A stretch of 46,193 bases of DNA from Chelativorans petroleitrophicus (lineage in GTDB: Bacteria; Pseudomonadota; Alphaproteobacteria; Rhizobiales; Rhizobiaceae): the NCBI RefSeq assembly GCF_025398195.1, contig NZ_JAODNV010000022.1:1-46193 (forward strand). Direction: 5' to 3'. Numbering within the stretch: the stretch's first letter is position 1; each line of letters opens with the position of its first letter. Below the pieces are notes generated by a model that was given only the letters and a program-made list of their open reading frames with translations, did no database searches and was not told the origin of the DNA. The position numbers and the translations under genes were made by a program. Of this stretch, positions 38,310-46,193 are shown in pieces.

Positions 38310-38876
38310 TCAGCGCGGGGCGCGCTTGGCCAGAATCCGCTGCAGCGTGCGCCGGTGCATGTTGAGGCGGCGCGCGGTCTCCGAAACGTTGCGGTCACAC
38401 ATCTCGTACACGCGCTGGATATGCTCCCACCGCACCCGGTCGGCCGACATGGGATTTTCGGGCGGCTCGGCCTTCTCGTCCGGTTTGCGCATGAGCGCAT
38501 TATAGATGTCGTCCGCGTCGGCAGGCTTCGCGAGATAATCGATCGCGCCGAGCTTCACGGCGGTGACGGCCGTTGCGATATTGCCGTAACCGGTCAGGAT
38601 GATCGCGCGCGCGTCCTCGCGCCGCTCGCGAATGGCGGCGACGACGTCGAGGCCGTTCCCGTCACCAAGCCGCATGTCGATTACGGCGAAGGCGGGCGGG
38701 TTGGCTTTCACCTTGGCGATCGCCTCTTCCACGGATTCGGCCGTTTCTACGCGGAAGCCGCGGCCTTCCATGGCACGTGCTAGCCGGGCCAGAAACGGCC
38801 GGTCATCCTCGACGATAAGTAGCGTGCGCTCCCCCGCGGGAAGGGGATGAGCCTGTTCTGTCGCTGTAGCGTTCAT
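38310..38876 (-). CDS. actR: ActR/RegA-type response regulator
   Basis: A 188-residue regulator of the RegA/ActR/PrrA group. The receiver domain has the acidic pocket VEDD (residues 22-25), phospho-acceptor D67 in VIDMRLGDGNGLD and the K in YLAKPADADD. A proline-containing linker leads to the Fis-type HTH at about 160-182 (NVSETARRLNMHRRTLQRIL), which is nearly invariant in this group. It controls redox-, acid- and carbon/nitrogen-linked genes. It sits 27 bp after the cognate sensor gene on the minus strand. Confidence 0.94.
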   Translation of the reverse strand: MNATATEQAHPLPAGERTLLIVEDDRPFLARLARAMEGRGFRVETAESVEEAIAKVKANPPAFAVIDMRLGDGNGLDVVAAIRERREDARAIILTGYGNIATAVTAVKLGAIDYLAKPADADDIYNALMRKPDEKAEPPENPMSADRVRWEHIQRVYEMCDRNVSETARRLNMHRRTLQRILAKRAPR

Positions 38877-38903
38877 CGGCTGTCTGCCCTTTCATCTTCA
38901 AAC

Positions 38904-40253
38904 TTAGGCGGTTGCGCCGCGTTTTTCCAGTCTTTCCCCTGGCCGGACGAAAGCGCCCTCCCCAGCCAGGAACCTTTCCCGCGGCCAGCGGATGTCCACC
39001 GTGGCGCCCTTGCCCTCTCCGCCAGCATTGGCGAATTCGATCGTGGCGCCGGAACGCTCGAGCAGCGTCTTGGCAATGAAAAGCCCCAATCCCAACCCGC
39101 CGCCGCCTGTTCCCTGAAGCTGCCGTCGCGACATATAGGGTTCGCCGATCCGGTCGATGATCTCGGCGGGAAAGCCCGGCCCGTCGTCGGTGATCACAAT
39201 CCGCACAGTCTCATCGTTCCACCACCATTTGATGGTGACCTGTGACCGGGCAAAATCGACGGCGTTCTCCACCAGATTGCCGAGGCCATAGAGAACGCCC
39301 GGATTGCGCCGGCCGACGGGCTCAGGACCCGATACCTCACCCGGCTCCATCCGGATCTCGATGCCGAAATCGCGGTGAGGTGCCACCGTTTCCTCGATAA
39401 GGGAGGTGAGCGGCAAGCGCGCCAGATGCTCCTCGCCCTGCGAGGAAAGGCTGGTCAGCCGCTTCAGGATCTCGCGGCAGCGCTCGCTTTGGGAGCGCAG
39501 AAGCGTGACGTCCTCGCGAAAGCGCGGATCCTCGCCCAGCGCCTTTTCCATTTCCCGCGCCACCAGAGCGATGGTCGCAAGGGGCGTGCCGAGCTCATGC
39601 GCGGCCGCGGCAGCCAACCCGTCCAGGGCAGAGATGTGCTGCTCGCGCTGCAGCACCAGTTCCGTCGCCGTCAGCGCGTTGGCGAGAAGCCGTGCCTCCT
39701 CCGCCACGCGATAGGCATAGATGCCGGTGAAGGTAATCGAGGAGACGATGGCGATCAGCATGCCAACCACGTAGACCAGCGGCATGGCAAGTTCGGTTCC
39801 GGGATACCACGGCAGCGGCAGGTGGAAGACCGCAAGCAGGCAGGTAAGCCCGATCGCATACACGCCGAGCAGCGCGGTCCAAAGCAGCGGCAGCGAGGTC
39901 GCGGAGATCACCACCGGCACGGTCATAAGCAGCGAGAAGGGGTTGGTGAGCCCCCCGGTCAGGAACAGGAGTCCTGCAAGCTGCGAAGCGTCGAATGTGA
40001 GGATGGCAAGCGCCGCGAGCGGCGGCAGCAAATGGGCGCCCGGATAGCGGAATGTCAGATAGAGATTGAGCCAGGCGGACGCCGCGATCAGGGCGAAGCA
40101 CGGCGCAATCGGCAGCGGAAAGCCCATCACAAAGGCCACCACCATAACAGCCGCGCTCTGGCCGACGATGGCAAGCCACCTGAGGCGGATCAGCGTGGAC
40201 AGCCGCAGGCTGCGGCTGTAGCGGGTGTTGGGCGCTCTCAGTTCCTCAAGCAT
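38904..40253 (-). CDS. actS: ActS/RegB-type redox sensor histidine kinase
   Basis: A 449-residue sensor with about six membrane helices (residues 25-185). The ubiquinone-binding heptapeptide GGLTNPF is intact at 100-106. The phospho-accepting histidine is H219 (AAHELGTPLATI). C259 in SERCREIL lies exactly 40 residues later, the spacing of the redox-active H225/C265 pair in RegB. N- and G-boxes follow (GNLVENAVDFA, DDGPGFPAE, GGGGLGLGLFIAKTL). It signals quinone/redox state to ActR. All key residues are present, so it should be functional. Confidence 0.95.
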   Translation of the reverse strand: MLEELRAPNTRYSRSLRLSTLIRLRWLAIVGQSAAVMVVAFVMGFPLPIAPCFALIAASAWLNLYLTFRYPGAHLLPPLAALAILTFDASQLAGLLFLTGGLTNPFSLLMTVPVVISATSLPLLWTALLGVYAIGLTCLLAVFHLPLPWYPGTELAMPLVYVVGMLIAIVSSITFTGIYAYRVAEEARLLANALTATELVLQREQHISALDGLAAAAAHELGTPLATIALVAREMEKALGEDPRFREDVTLLRSQSERCREILKRLTSLSSQGEEHLARLPLTSLIEETVAPHRDFGIEIRMEPGEVSGPEPVGRRNPGVLYGLGNLVENAVDFARSQVTIKWWWNDETVRIVITDDGPGFPAEIIDRIGEPYMSRRQLQGTGGGGLGLGLFIAKTLLERSGATIEFANAGGEGKGATVDIRWPRERFLAGEGAFVRPGERLEKRGATA

Positions 40254-40319
40254 GTCAAGGCTTCTACAGCAAGCGGCACTCCGGTGGAAACGGCAAAGCC
40301 GGCATATAGCTCCGGATAC

Positions 40320-42779
40320 TCATTTCACCCGCGGTTTCGCCCGGCGCGTGGGCAACGCCGCCGCAGGGTCCTCCGGCCACACATGCTTGGGATAGCGTCC
40401 GCGCATTTCGGCTCGCACGTCCGCCCAAGAGCCGCGCCAGAAGCCGGGCAGATCGCGCGTCTTCTGGATCGGCCGGTGCGCCGGCGACAAAAGCTCCAAG
40501 GTGAGCGGAATACCGTGACCTATCGCCGGGTGCTTGGTAAGGCCGAACAGCTCCTGCACCCGGATTGCGAGGATTGCCTCGCCGTTTTCGTAACGGATCG
40601 GAACCCTGCTGCCGGTTGGCGCCTCGTAGTGGCTGGGGGCTTCGGCATCGAGGCGCCTCTGCAATTCGTAAGGCACCAGCGCCATGAGCCCGTCCGCCAG
40701 CGCACGGCTGGAGATTGCCGAAATGGTTGCCTCGCCATTGAGGAAGGGCAGCAGCCATTCCTCGAGCTGGGCAAGCAGCGCCTCCTCCGACACGTCCGGC
40801 CAGGGCGCGCCCTGGGTGCGGTGGAGGAAGGCAAGCCGCGCCCTTAGCCCCTCTGTCTCCTTGTGCCAGGGCAGGATGCCTGTCCCGTGGGCACGCACGG
40901 CTTCAAGCAGCGCGCGATCCGCAGCCTCGCCCTTAGGCGGAGGCAGGGTGCGTTCCGACAGCACGATGGCCCCGAGCCGCCGCCTCTCGCGCTGCCGGAC
41001 GATACCTTTTTCGCTGTCGAAAAAGGTTTCCATCTGCGTTTCGATGCTGTGGCCAAGGCCCGTCAGCAGCTCTTCCTCGCTGATCGCTGCGGCGGCGGTG
41101 ATGCGCGCATTGCGCGCCTGCCCTTGCAGATCGGCTACGACGAGATAGCGCTCCCCGGCCAGCCGCTCGGCGGGATCGAGAATGCCGCCCCGACCATTGG
41201 CAAGCACGAACCGGCCATACTCCCCGCGCGCGCTGGCGACCCGGTCGGGCCACGCGTGCAACAGAAGTGGGCCTGCCCTTGAAGGCGCTTCATCCTGCCT
41301 GCCGCCCGCCATCTGCGCGAGCCGCGCGGCAAGCGCCCGCGCCGCCTGCGCGCGGGGGCCACGCTCGGTGCTGAAGCGGGAAAGCCGTTCATCGAGATCG
41401 ACTCTGTTGCCGCCCAGCCCGCGTTCGGACAGGATGATGGCGAGCTCCGCCGCCGTTTTTGCCTGGTCGGTTCGGGCGGCCACGGCCACCATATGCGCAA
41501 GCCGTACGGGCAGGGCCAGACGGCGGACCGCAGCGCCTTCCTCCGTCAGCCGTCCCGCCTCGTCCAGCGCTCCCAGGGTTTCGAGCAGCGTCCGGGCCTC
41601 CTTGAGCGCCGGTGCAGGCGGCGGATCGAGAAAAGGAAGCTTCGTCGGATCGGTCACGCCGAAGGCAGCGCAGTCGAGCACGAGGCCGGAAAGGTCGGCC
41701 TCGAGGATTTCCGGCGGCGTGAAGGCCGGGAGGGCCGCCGTCTGTTCCTTGCGCCACAGGCGCAGGGCCGTGCCTGGCGCCGTGCGCCCCGCGCGGCCAG
41801 CGCGCTGATCGGCCGAAGCGCGCGAGACGCGCACCGTCTCAAGCCGTGTCAGCCCGGTGCCGGGCTCGTATTTGGGAAGCCGTGACAGGCCGCTGTCCAC
41901 CACCGCCGTCACCCCGTCGATGGTCACGGACGTCTCCGCGATCGAGGTGGCCAGCACCACCTTGCGCCTGCCGGGCAGAGCGGGGCGGATGGCCGCGTCC
42001 TGGGCCGCTCCGTCCAGACCACCGTGCAGCGGCATCAGATCGACATCGGCGGGCAGGCGATCGCGAAGCAGCGCCTCGGTGCGCGCGATCTCCCGCTGGC
42101 CGGGAAGGAAGGCGAGGATGCTGCCGCTCTGCTCGTTGAGCAGTCTGCGCACGGCAGCGGCCACCGCCGCTTCCACGGGCATTTCGGGCGGACGCTCGGC
42201 ATACTGGATGTCGACGGGGAAGCTGCGGCCCGCGCTTTCCAGCACCGGCGCACCGCCCAGCAAACCGGCCACGCGCGCGCCATCGAGCGTAGCGGACATG
42301 ACGAGAAGACGTAGGTCGGGCCGCAACGCGCCCTGCACGTCAAGCGCGAGCGCCAGCGCAAAATCGCCATCAAGCGAACGCTCATGAAACTCGTCGAAAA
42401 TGATGGCCGACACGTCTTCGAGGCCCGGATCGTCGATGAGCATTCGCGCGGCAACGCCCTCCGTGACCACCAGGATGCGCGTATCCGCCGATATCCTGCG
42501 TTCCATGCGCATGGCATAGCCCACGGTCCTGCCGGGCTCTTCGCCGAGCAGGGCGGCCATCCGCCTTGCCGCCGCGCGGGCGGCAAGGCGGCGCGGCTCC
42601 AGGAGGACGATGCGACCTTTGCGGCTCCATTCCGCCCCAAGAAGCGCGAGCGGCACGAGCGTGGTTTTGCCTGCACCCGGCGGGGCAACCAGCACGGCCT
42701 TGCCCCGCGCGCGAAGGACCTCTTCGAGTGCGGGCAGCACGGCGGTGACGGGCAGGTCAGGCAGCTTGTTCAAGGTCAT
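40320..42779 (-). CDS. hrpB: ATP-dependent helicase HrpB
   Basis: An 819-residue DEAH/RHA-family helicase. Walker A is APPGAGKTT at residues 32-40. Motif II is the HrpB variant DEFHERSLDGDF, motif III is MSATLDGARV and motif VI is QRAGRAGRTAPGTALRLW. Helical HA2-like and HrpB C-terminal regions end in PKHVWPEDPAAALP, a family hallmark. It probably acts on RNA, role unclear. The start is ATG 42777-42779, and the gene is separate from actS by 66 bp. Confidence 0.95.
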   Translation of the reverse strand: MTLNKLPDLPVTAVLPALEEVLRARGKAVLVAPPGAGKTTLVPLALLGAEWSRKGRIVLLEPRRLAARAAARRMAALLGEEPGRTVGYAMRMERRISADTRILVVTEGVAARMLIDDPGLEDVSAIIFDEFHERSLDGDFALALALDVQGALRPDLRLLVMSATLDGARVAGLLGGAPVLESAGRSFPVDIQYAERPPEMPVEAAVAAAVRRLLNEQSGSILAFLPGQREIARTEALLRDRLPADVDLMPLHGGLDGAAQDAAIRPALPGRRKVVLATSIAETSVTIDGVTAVVDSGLSRLPKYEPGTGLTRLETVRVSRASADQRAGRAGRTAPGTALRLWRKEQTAALPAFTPPEILEADLSGLVLDCAAFGVTDPTKLPFLDPPPAPALKEARTLLETLGALDEAGRLTEEGAAVRRLALPVRLAHMVAVAARTDQAKTAAELAIILSERGLGGNRVDLDERLSRFSTERGPRAQAARALAARLAQMAGGRQDEAPSRAGPLLLHAWPDRVASARGEYGRFVLANGRGGILDPAERLAGERYLVVADLQGQARNARITAAAAISEEELLTGLGHSIETQMETFFDSEKGIVRQRERRRLGAIVLSERTLPPPKGEAADRALLEAVRAHGTGILPWHKETEGLRARLAFLHRTQGAPWPDVSEEALLAQLEEWLLPFLNGEATISAISSRALADGLMALVPYELQRRLDAEAPSHYEAPTGSRVPIRYENGEAILAIRVQELFGLTKHPAIGHGIPLTLELLSPAHRPIQKTRDLPGFWRGSWADVRAEMRGRYPKHVWPEDPAAALPTRRAKPRVK

Positions 42780-43178
42780 GGCAATCGGTCTGAGCGCGCC
42801 CGAATATCAGCAGCCGGACGGAAATGACAATGTTCCCGCACTTCCATGGGGTCAAAGCACTATGCCGAATACTCGCTCGGCTGATATTCGCTTGACAGGC
42901 GGACGAGGCAGGTCAGCCCTAAATCACTGCCTACCAAGGCACGAACAGGCACCGAGGCGGGCACTACCAAGCCGCTGCGCGAAACTTCAATCGCGAGTCC
43001 GGTCCGATCCATCGCATTGCCGTCGCGCCGGTGGTGGAGCGGCGGGTGGAGAGACCGTAAGTGGCAGGGCTAGTTCACCTCAACCTCCCCCTTCACTCGA
43101 CCCGGCGCGGGCACTGCACGCAGGCCCCGCATTTCCGTCCTCACGCGAGGCGCAACCATACCCCGGCAACGCACTGCC
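42780..43178. other. Intergenic region between hrpB and the comM remnant
   Basis: About 400 bp. The hrpB-proximal part has an 11-bp inverted repeat (42801-42811 and 42880-42890) and a weak minus-strand promoter candidate (TTGACC with CATTGT, 17-bp spacer, near 42825-42855). The remainder (42891-43178) holds no supported gene. Confidence 0.45.
42801..42890. repeat. Inverted repeat upstream of hrpB
   Basis: CGAATATCAGC (42801-42811) is repeated exactly as its inverse GCTGATATTCG (42880-42890). A smaller CGAATA/TATTCG pair sits inside the right side. The arms flank the likely hrpB promoter, so a looping operator or a large RNA hairpin in the 5' leader are both possible. Confidence 0.4.
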
Positions 43179-44081
43179 CTATGCCGCTTGCGCCAGCCTC
43201 TCTCCCGGTATCCGGTAGGAGATCGCCTCGGCCAGGTGGATACGGCCCACCCGTTCCACGCCCTCCAAATCGGCAAGCGTGCGCGCCACCTTGAGCACGC
43301 GGTGATAGGCGCGGGCCGAAAGTCCGAACTTCTCGCTCGCATCCTCGATGAGCGCGAGTCCCGCGGCATCGGGCGCCGCAACCTGCTCCACCAGTGCCGC
43401 CGGGCAGCGCGCATTGATCGTGGAACCCGGCAGGCCGAGCGCAGCATAGCGCTCCTTCTGGATTTCCCGAGCACGCGCCACACGTTGCGCCACGGCTGCG
43501 CTTGCCTCCGCACGCGACGGCCGGATCAGGTCCCCTGCCGACACCGCCGGCACATCGATGCGCAGATCGATGCGGTCAAGCAGCGGGCCGGAGATGCGCG
43601 CCTGATAGTCCGCCTGACAGCGCGGCCCTCTGGCACAGCGATGCCCCGGCTCGCCCGCCATGCCGCAGCGGCAGGGGTTCATGGCCGCCACGAGCTGGAT
43701 CTGCGCCGGATAGCTCACGCGATGGTTGGCCCGCGCGATCACGCATTCGCCGGTCTCCAGTGGCTGGCGCAGGGAATCGAGCACCTGCGGCGTGAACTCC
43801 GGCAATTCGTCGAGAAAAAGCACGCCATGATGAGCAAGCGAGACCTCTCCCGGCCGCGCGCGCAGGCCACCCCCCACCATTGCCGCCATGGAGGCCGAAT
43901 GATGGGGCGCGCGGAACGGGCGCCGGTCCGAAAGGCGTCCATCGGCCAGTTCGCCAGCGATCGAGGCGATCATCGATACTTCCAGCAGCTCCTTCGGCGA
44001 AAGCGGCGGCAGGATCGACGGCAGCCGCTGCGCCAGCATGGATTTCCCCGCGCCGGGCGGCCCCACCATCAGAAAGTTATG
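43179..44081 (-). pseudogene. comM: ComM/YifB Mg-chelatase-like AAA ATPase, 3' part cut off by insertion
   Basis: The minus-strand frame encodes the AAA core and tail of YifB/ComM. It runs HNFLMVGPPGAGKSMLAQRL (Walker A), then FRAPHHSASMAAMVGGG, HHGVLFLDELPEF (Walker B), the AMNPCRCG cysteine motif and the ending RIHLAEAISYRIPGERL. The normal N-terminal Lon-substrate-like domain (about 200 residues) is absent. Homology begins abruptly at the H-N codons (44079-44081) and foreign DNA follows. An insertion-supplied ATG (44085-44087) could start a truncated product. ComM promotes branch migration in natural transformation. The 5' part should lie beyond the right edge. Confidence 0.88.
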
Positions 44082-44092
44082 ATACATTAATA
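44072..44092. mobile_element. Attachment junction of the serine-recombinase element in comM
   Basis: comM coding sequence (minus strand, ...CATAACTTTCTG) meets non-homologous AT-rich DNA at about 44081-44082. The recombinase gene begins about 37 bp beyond and points inward. Large serine integrases typically lie beside one att site, so this is one hybrid end (attL or attR). The crossover core cannot be fixed without the other end. Confidence 0.65.
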
Positions 44093-44117
44093 TACGAGCA
44101 GAGAGAATGAGTCCGAC

Positions 44118-45773
44118 ATGGCAAAGGTATATTCCTACATCCGTTTTTCCACGCCTGAGCAGGCGAGGGGCGATTCCTTGCGACGGCAAATTGAAGCAGC
44201 CGAAGCGTGGTGCAAAGAGCGTGATCTTGCTTTGGATGACACACTTAGCGACTTAGGCCTTTCAGCTTATGACGGCGCGAACCATACTATCGGGGCCCTG
44301 CGAAGATTCCTCGATCTAGTAGAATCTGGCCAGATCGACCGCGGCTCTTATCTCATTGTGGAAAGCTTGGACCGTCTTTCTCGCGAGACTGTTATTGACG
44401 CTGCATCTCGGCTTCTTGACTTGATTCGAGCCGGCATCACAGTTGTCACTTTATCCGATGGCCAGGAGTACTCTGCCGAACGTCTCCGAGGTGACTGGAC
44501 ACCGCTGATCATTTCACTAGCCGTTATGGCACGCGCTCACGACGAGAGCCGCATAAAATCCGAGCGTGTCGGCCAAGCGTGGCGAAGAAAGAAAGAAGCG
44601 GCCCGTTCCGAAAAGAAGCCACTAACCCGGCGCTGCCCGGAGTGGCTGCAGCTTGTTGACGGGAGATTTATTGAACGGCCTGATCGCGTGGCAATTGTGC
44701 GTCGGATATTTCAGGAGACAATTGAGGGAGCAGGCCGACGAGAAATTGCCCGCCGTCTGAATGCGGAAGGTATCCCGCCTTTTCGGGGCAAAAATGGGTG
44801 GCAGACGTCGAGTATCGCGAAGATCATCGAGAGTCGAGCTGTGTTAGGTGAGTATCAGCCCCACAGTGGCACTCACAAGGCGCGGAACCGAAAACCGGAT
44901 GGAGACTCCATTTCGGATTACTATCCATGCATCATTGACGAGCAGACGTTCTGGCGGGCGCAAGCTGCTGTTCAAGAGCGACGGAAGGATGCGTCTGGGA
45001 GAAAAGGAAATGTTGTCCATTTGCTTCAAGGACTGGGGCGTTGCGGTATCTGCCGCAGTCCGATGCACATCGTCAATAAGGGACGCCTCCCGAAAGGAGG
45101 CGTCTATCTTTGCTGCTCTAGCAACCTAAGAAACACGGGCTGCACCAATTCGCGCCGATGGCGTGTCGAGAAACTGGAAGTGGCTGTCTTGACCGGATTG
45201 GGTTTCCTTGAAGTCGGCGCGTTCGCTCCCTTAGATGAGGATGCTTCCAAGGCAACTGATAAAGTTGCTGCTCTTCAAGCGGAGCTAGCCGATGCCGAGG
45301 AGCGGCGCAAACGTCTTCTTGCCCTCGTCGAGACAGGTGATGACGCAGCCGTCGAACGCTTCACGGCAGTGGCAAATGAAGTCAAGGCTTTGAGAAAAAG
45401 ACTTCGCAAGGCTGAGGAAGAGGCATCGAAACTCGCCGCAGACCCAGGGCTCGTTCGACGCCTCACTGACGTGGCAGACCTCACTCGGCGAATCGAAAGT
45501 TCATATGACCCAGAAGGTCGAAGAGCCCTCAGGATTCGGCTTTCCAATCTTATTCGGGGTTTGATTGAACGTATAATTTGTCGCCCTGACATTGGTGCCG
45601 TCATGGTTCTGAAACCGCGTCTTGGGCCGCGCTTCTTGGCGGGGGTGGCACCCTTCGCTTGTCGGGGAGAGAAAGGTATTTGGACAATGCTTCTTGAGGC
45701 GGAAGCTGATAAACAGACGGTGGATTTATTTTTTAGCTTGTCGGCAGACACCTGGGAGTGGAAGCAGGACTGA
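44118..45773 (+). CDS. Large serine recombinase (site-specific integrase)
   Basis: A 551-residue serine integrase. The resolvase-type catalytic domain (residues 1-150) has nucleophile S11 in YSYIRFSTPEQARGDSLRRQ, and LIVESLDRLSRE with the active arginines. The recombinase domain (about 180-290, RRIFQETIEGAGRREIARRL) is next. A zinc ribbon follows with C309, C312, C332 or C333, and C342. A coiled coil at about 375-450 is the usual control region. GC content is clearly below the flanking core genes. It starts close to the comM junction and is the likely enzyme for insertion there. All catalytic landmarks are present. Confidence 0.95.
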   Translation: MAKVYSYIRFSTPEQARGDSLRRQIEAAEAWCKERDLALDDTLSDLGLSAYDGANHTIGALRRFLDLVESGQIDRGSYLIVESLDRLSRETVIDAASRLLDLIRAGITVVTLSDGQEYSAERLRGDWTPLIISLAVMARAHDESRIKSERVGQAWRRKKEAARSEKKPLTRRCPEWLQLVDGRFIERPDRVAIVRRIFQETIEGAGRREIARRLNAEGIPPFRGKNGWQTSSIAKIIESRAVLGEYQPHSGTHKARNRKPDGDSISDYYPCIIDEQTFWRAQAAVQERRKDASGRKGNVVHLLQGLGRCGICRSPMHIVNKGRLPKGGVYLCCSSNLRNTGCTNSRRWRVEKLEVAVLTGLGFLEVGAFAPLDEDASKATDKVAALQAELADAEERRKRLLALVETGDDAAVERFTAVANEVKALRKRLRKAEEEASKLAADPGLVRRLTDVADLTRRIESSYDPEGRRALRIRLSNLIRGLIERIICRPDIGAVMVLKPRLGPRFLAGVAPFACRGEKGIWTMLLEAEADKQTVDLFFSLSADTWEWKQD

Positions 45774-45958
45774 TCAGATAAGAGTGGAGTTCCTACGCAG
45801 CACCTAATCTGCCGCCAGAATCATCCATAGCCAATTACGATCCTCCATTTGGATGCCGCGTCCCCGTGATCGGTTGGGAGACGAGCGAGCAGCTTCGTCA
45901 TCGACAGCGACAGTACCCGACAAGTTCTGGTCTGCCTCCCGAGAATGCCCTCGAATCG
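45774..45958. other. Short spacer between the recombinase gene and the IS3-type element
   Basis: About 185 bp, no supported gene. A frame opening at ATG 45853 runs into the insertion sequence and would be a disrupted gene if real, but I recognise nothing in it. Confidence 0.3.
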
Positions 45959-46193
45959 TGTTGGAATTTTCCGCGCCATTTCCTGGCTGGGAGTGGAGCG
46001 GAAGTGATCAAGGCATCGCAGTTCACGGACGCGCAGAAGGCGTTCATCATCAAGCAGGGTGAGGACGGGACGACGGTGGCGGAGATCTGCCGGAAGGCGG
46101 AGATCAGCCAGGCGACCTACTTCAACTGGAAGAAGAAGTATTCCGGCATGATGCCGTCGGAGATGAAGCGGCTGCGCGAGCTTGAGCAGGAGA
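45959..46193 (+). mobile_element. IS3-family insertion sequence, left end (cut by window edge)
   Basis: A TG-starting end at about 45959 (TGTTGGAATTTTCCGCGCC) is followed within 45 bp by the start of an IS3-type OrfA. IS3 ends begin with TG. The exact boundary is uncertain because the opposite terminal repeat is outside the window. Confidence 0.5.
46004..46193 (+). CDS. IS3-family transposase OrfA, partial
   Basis: The frame starts at GTG 46004 (GTGATCAAG; GGAGCGGA upstream) and runs off the right edge. The 63 visible residues form the helix-turn-helix of IS3/IS911-type OrfA. KASQFTDAQKAFIIKQGEDG then TVAEICRKAEISQATYFNWK is a near-canonical match to the IS407/IS2-like groups. OrfB and the rest lie outside. 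It probably hitch-hiked into the comM-integrated element. Confidence 0.88.
   Translation, partial: MIKASQFTDAQKAFIIKQGEDGTTVAEICRKAEISQATYFNWKKKYSGMMPSEMKRLRELEQE

Noticed and set aside
43070-43513. Minus-strand frame overlapping the end of comM
   Set aside because: Out-of-frame shadow of comM with Arg-rich translation.

Overview
The window is chromosomal DNA from an alphaproteobacterium, most likely a member of the Hyphomicrobiales (Rhizobiales) near Phyllobacteriaceae genera such as Mesorhizobium, Chelativorans or Aquamicrobium. Three things support this. The block tsaB-rimI-plsC-miaB-phoH-ybeY-corC-lnt-XRE-metK-trmB-rimP-nusA-ylxR-infB-rbfA-truB-rpsO-pnp is in the rhizobial order. An ActS/ActR (RegB/RegA-type) redox two-component pair is present. 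The core also has high GC and NTG/ATGA-coupled starts. The genus is inference from memory of gene order and protein sequence.

Layout. (1) 1-430: truncated IS21-type istA remnant with the terminal repeats of the element and no istB. (2) 456-7730: lower-GC catabolic block on the minus strand. It holds a TRAP transporter (P, Q, M), an IdnD-type zinc dehydrogenase, a D-2-hydroxyacid dehydrogenase and a YdfG-type SDR, with a divergent LysR/Nac-like regulator. The set looks like sugar-acid (idonate/ketogluconate-type) uptake and redox conversion. (3) 7731-9063: decayed strip with a SIR2-like remnant, a two-repeat type I-C-like CRISPR relic and an M41 (FtsH-like) C-terminal relic. It abuts the 3' end of a tRNA-Arg(CCG) gene, so 1-9063 is probably one flank of a tRNA-targeted genomic island. 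(4) 9673-15561: hydantoinase/oxoprolinase A-type protein, malate synthase G, a GNAT, TsaB and RimI. (5) 15580-22164: PlsC, MiaB, PhoH, YbeY, CorC and a Lnt-like protein. (6) 22297-37152: XRE regulator, MetK, TrmB, then the translation/transcription operon rimP-nusA-ylxR-infB-rbfA-truB, an HWE histidine kinase, rpsO and pnp. (7) 37290-42779: RsmC-like methyltransferase, convergent with actR-actS and hrpB on the minus strand. (8) 43179-46193: the 3' part of comM/yifB is cut off by a lower-GC element. The element's large serine recombinase starts about 37 bp from the junction, and an IS3-family element begins at the right edge.

The strongest points for a second look are these. The Lnt-like protein has Gly at the position of the catalytic cysteine. 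comM/yifB is interrupted by a serine-recombinase element, with the attachment junction visible. A CRISPR/SIR2/M41 scrap heap lies next to tRNA-Arg. A clear promoter plus intrinsic attenuator sits in the leader of the rimP-nusA-infB operon. A 47-codon ORF exactly bridges rbfA and truB with overlapping stop and start codons at both ends.

Most assignments rest on motifs readable in the translations. No database search was possible. Start codons were moved inward from the longest reading frame wherever a ribosome binding site and family length argued for it.
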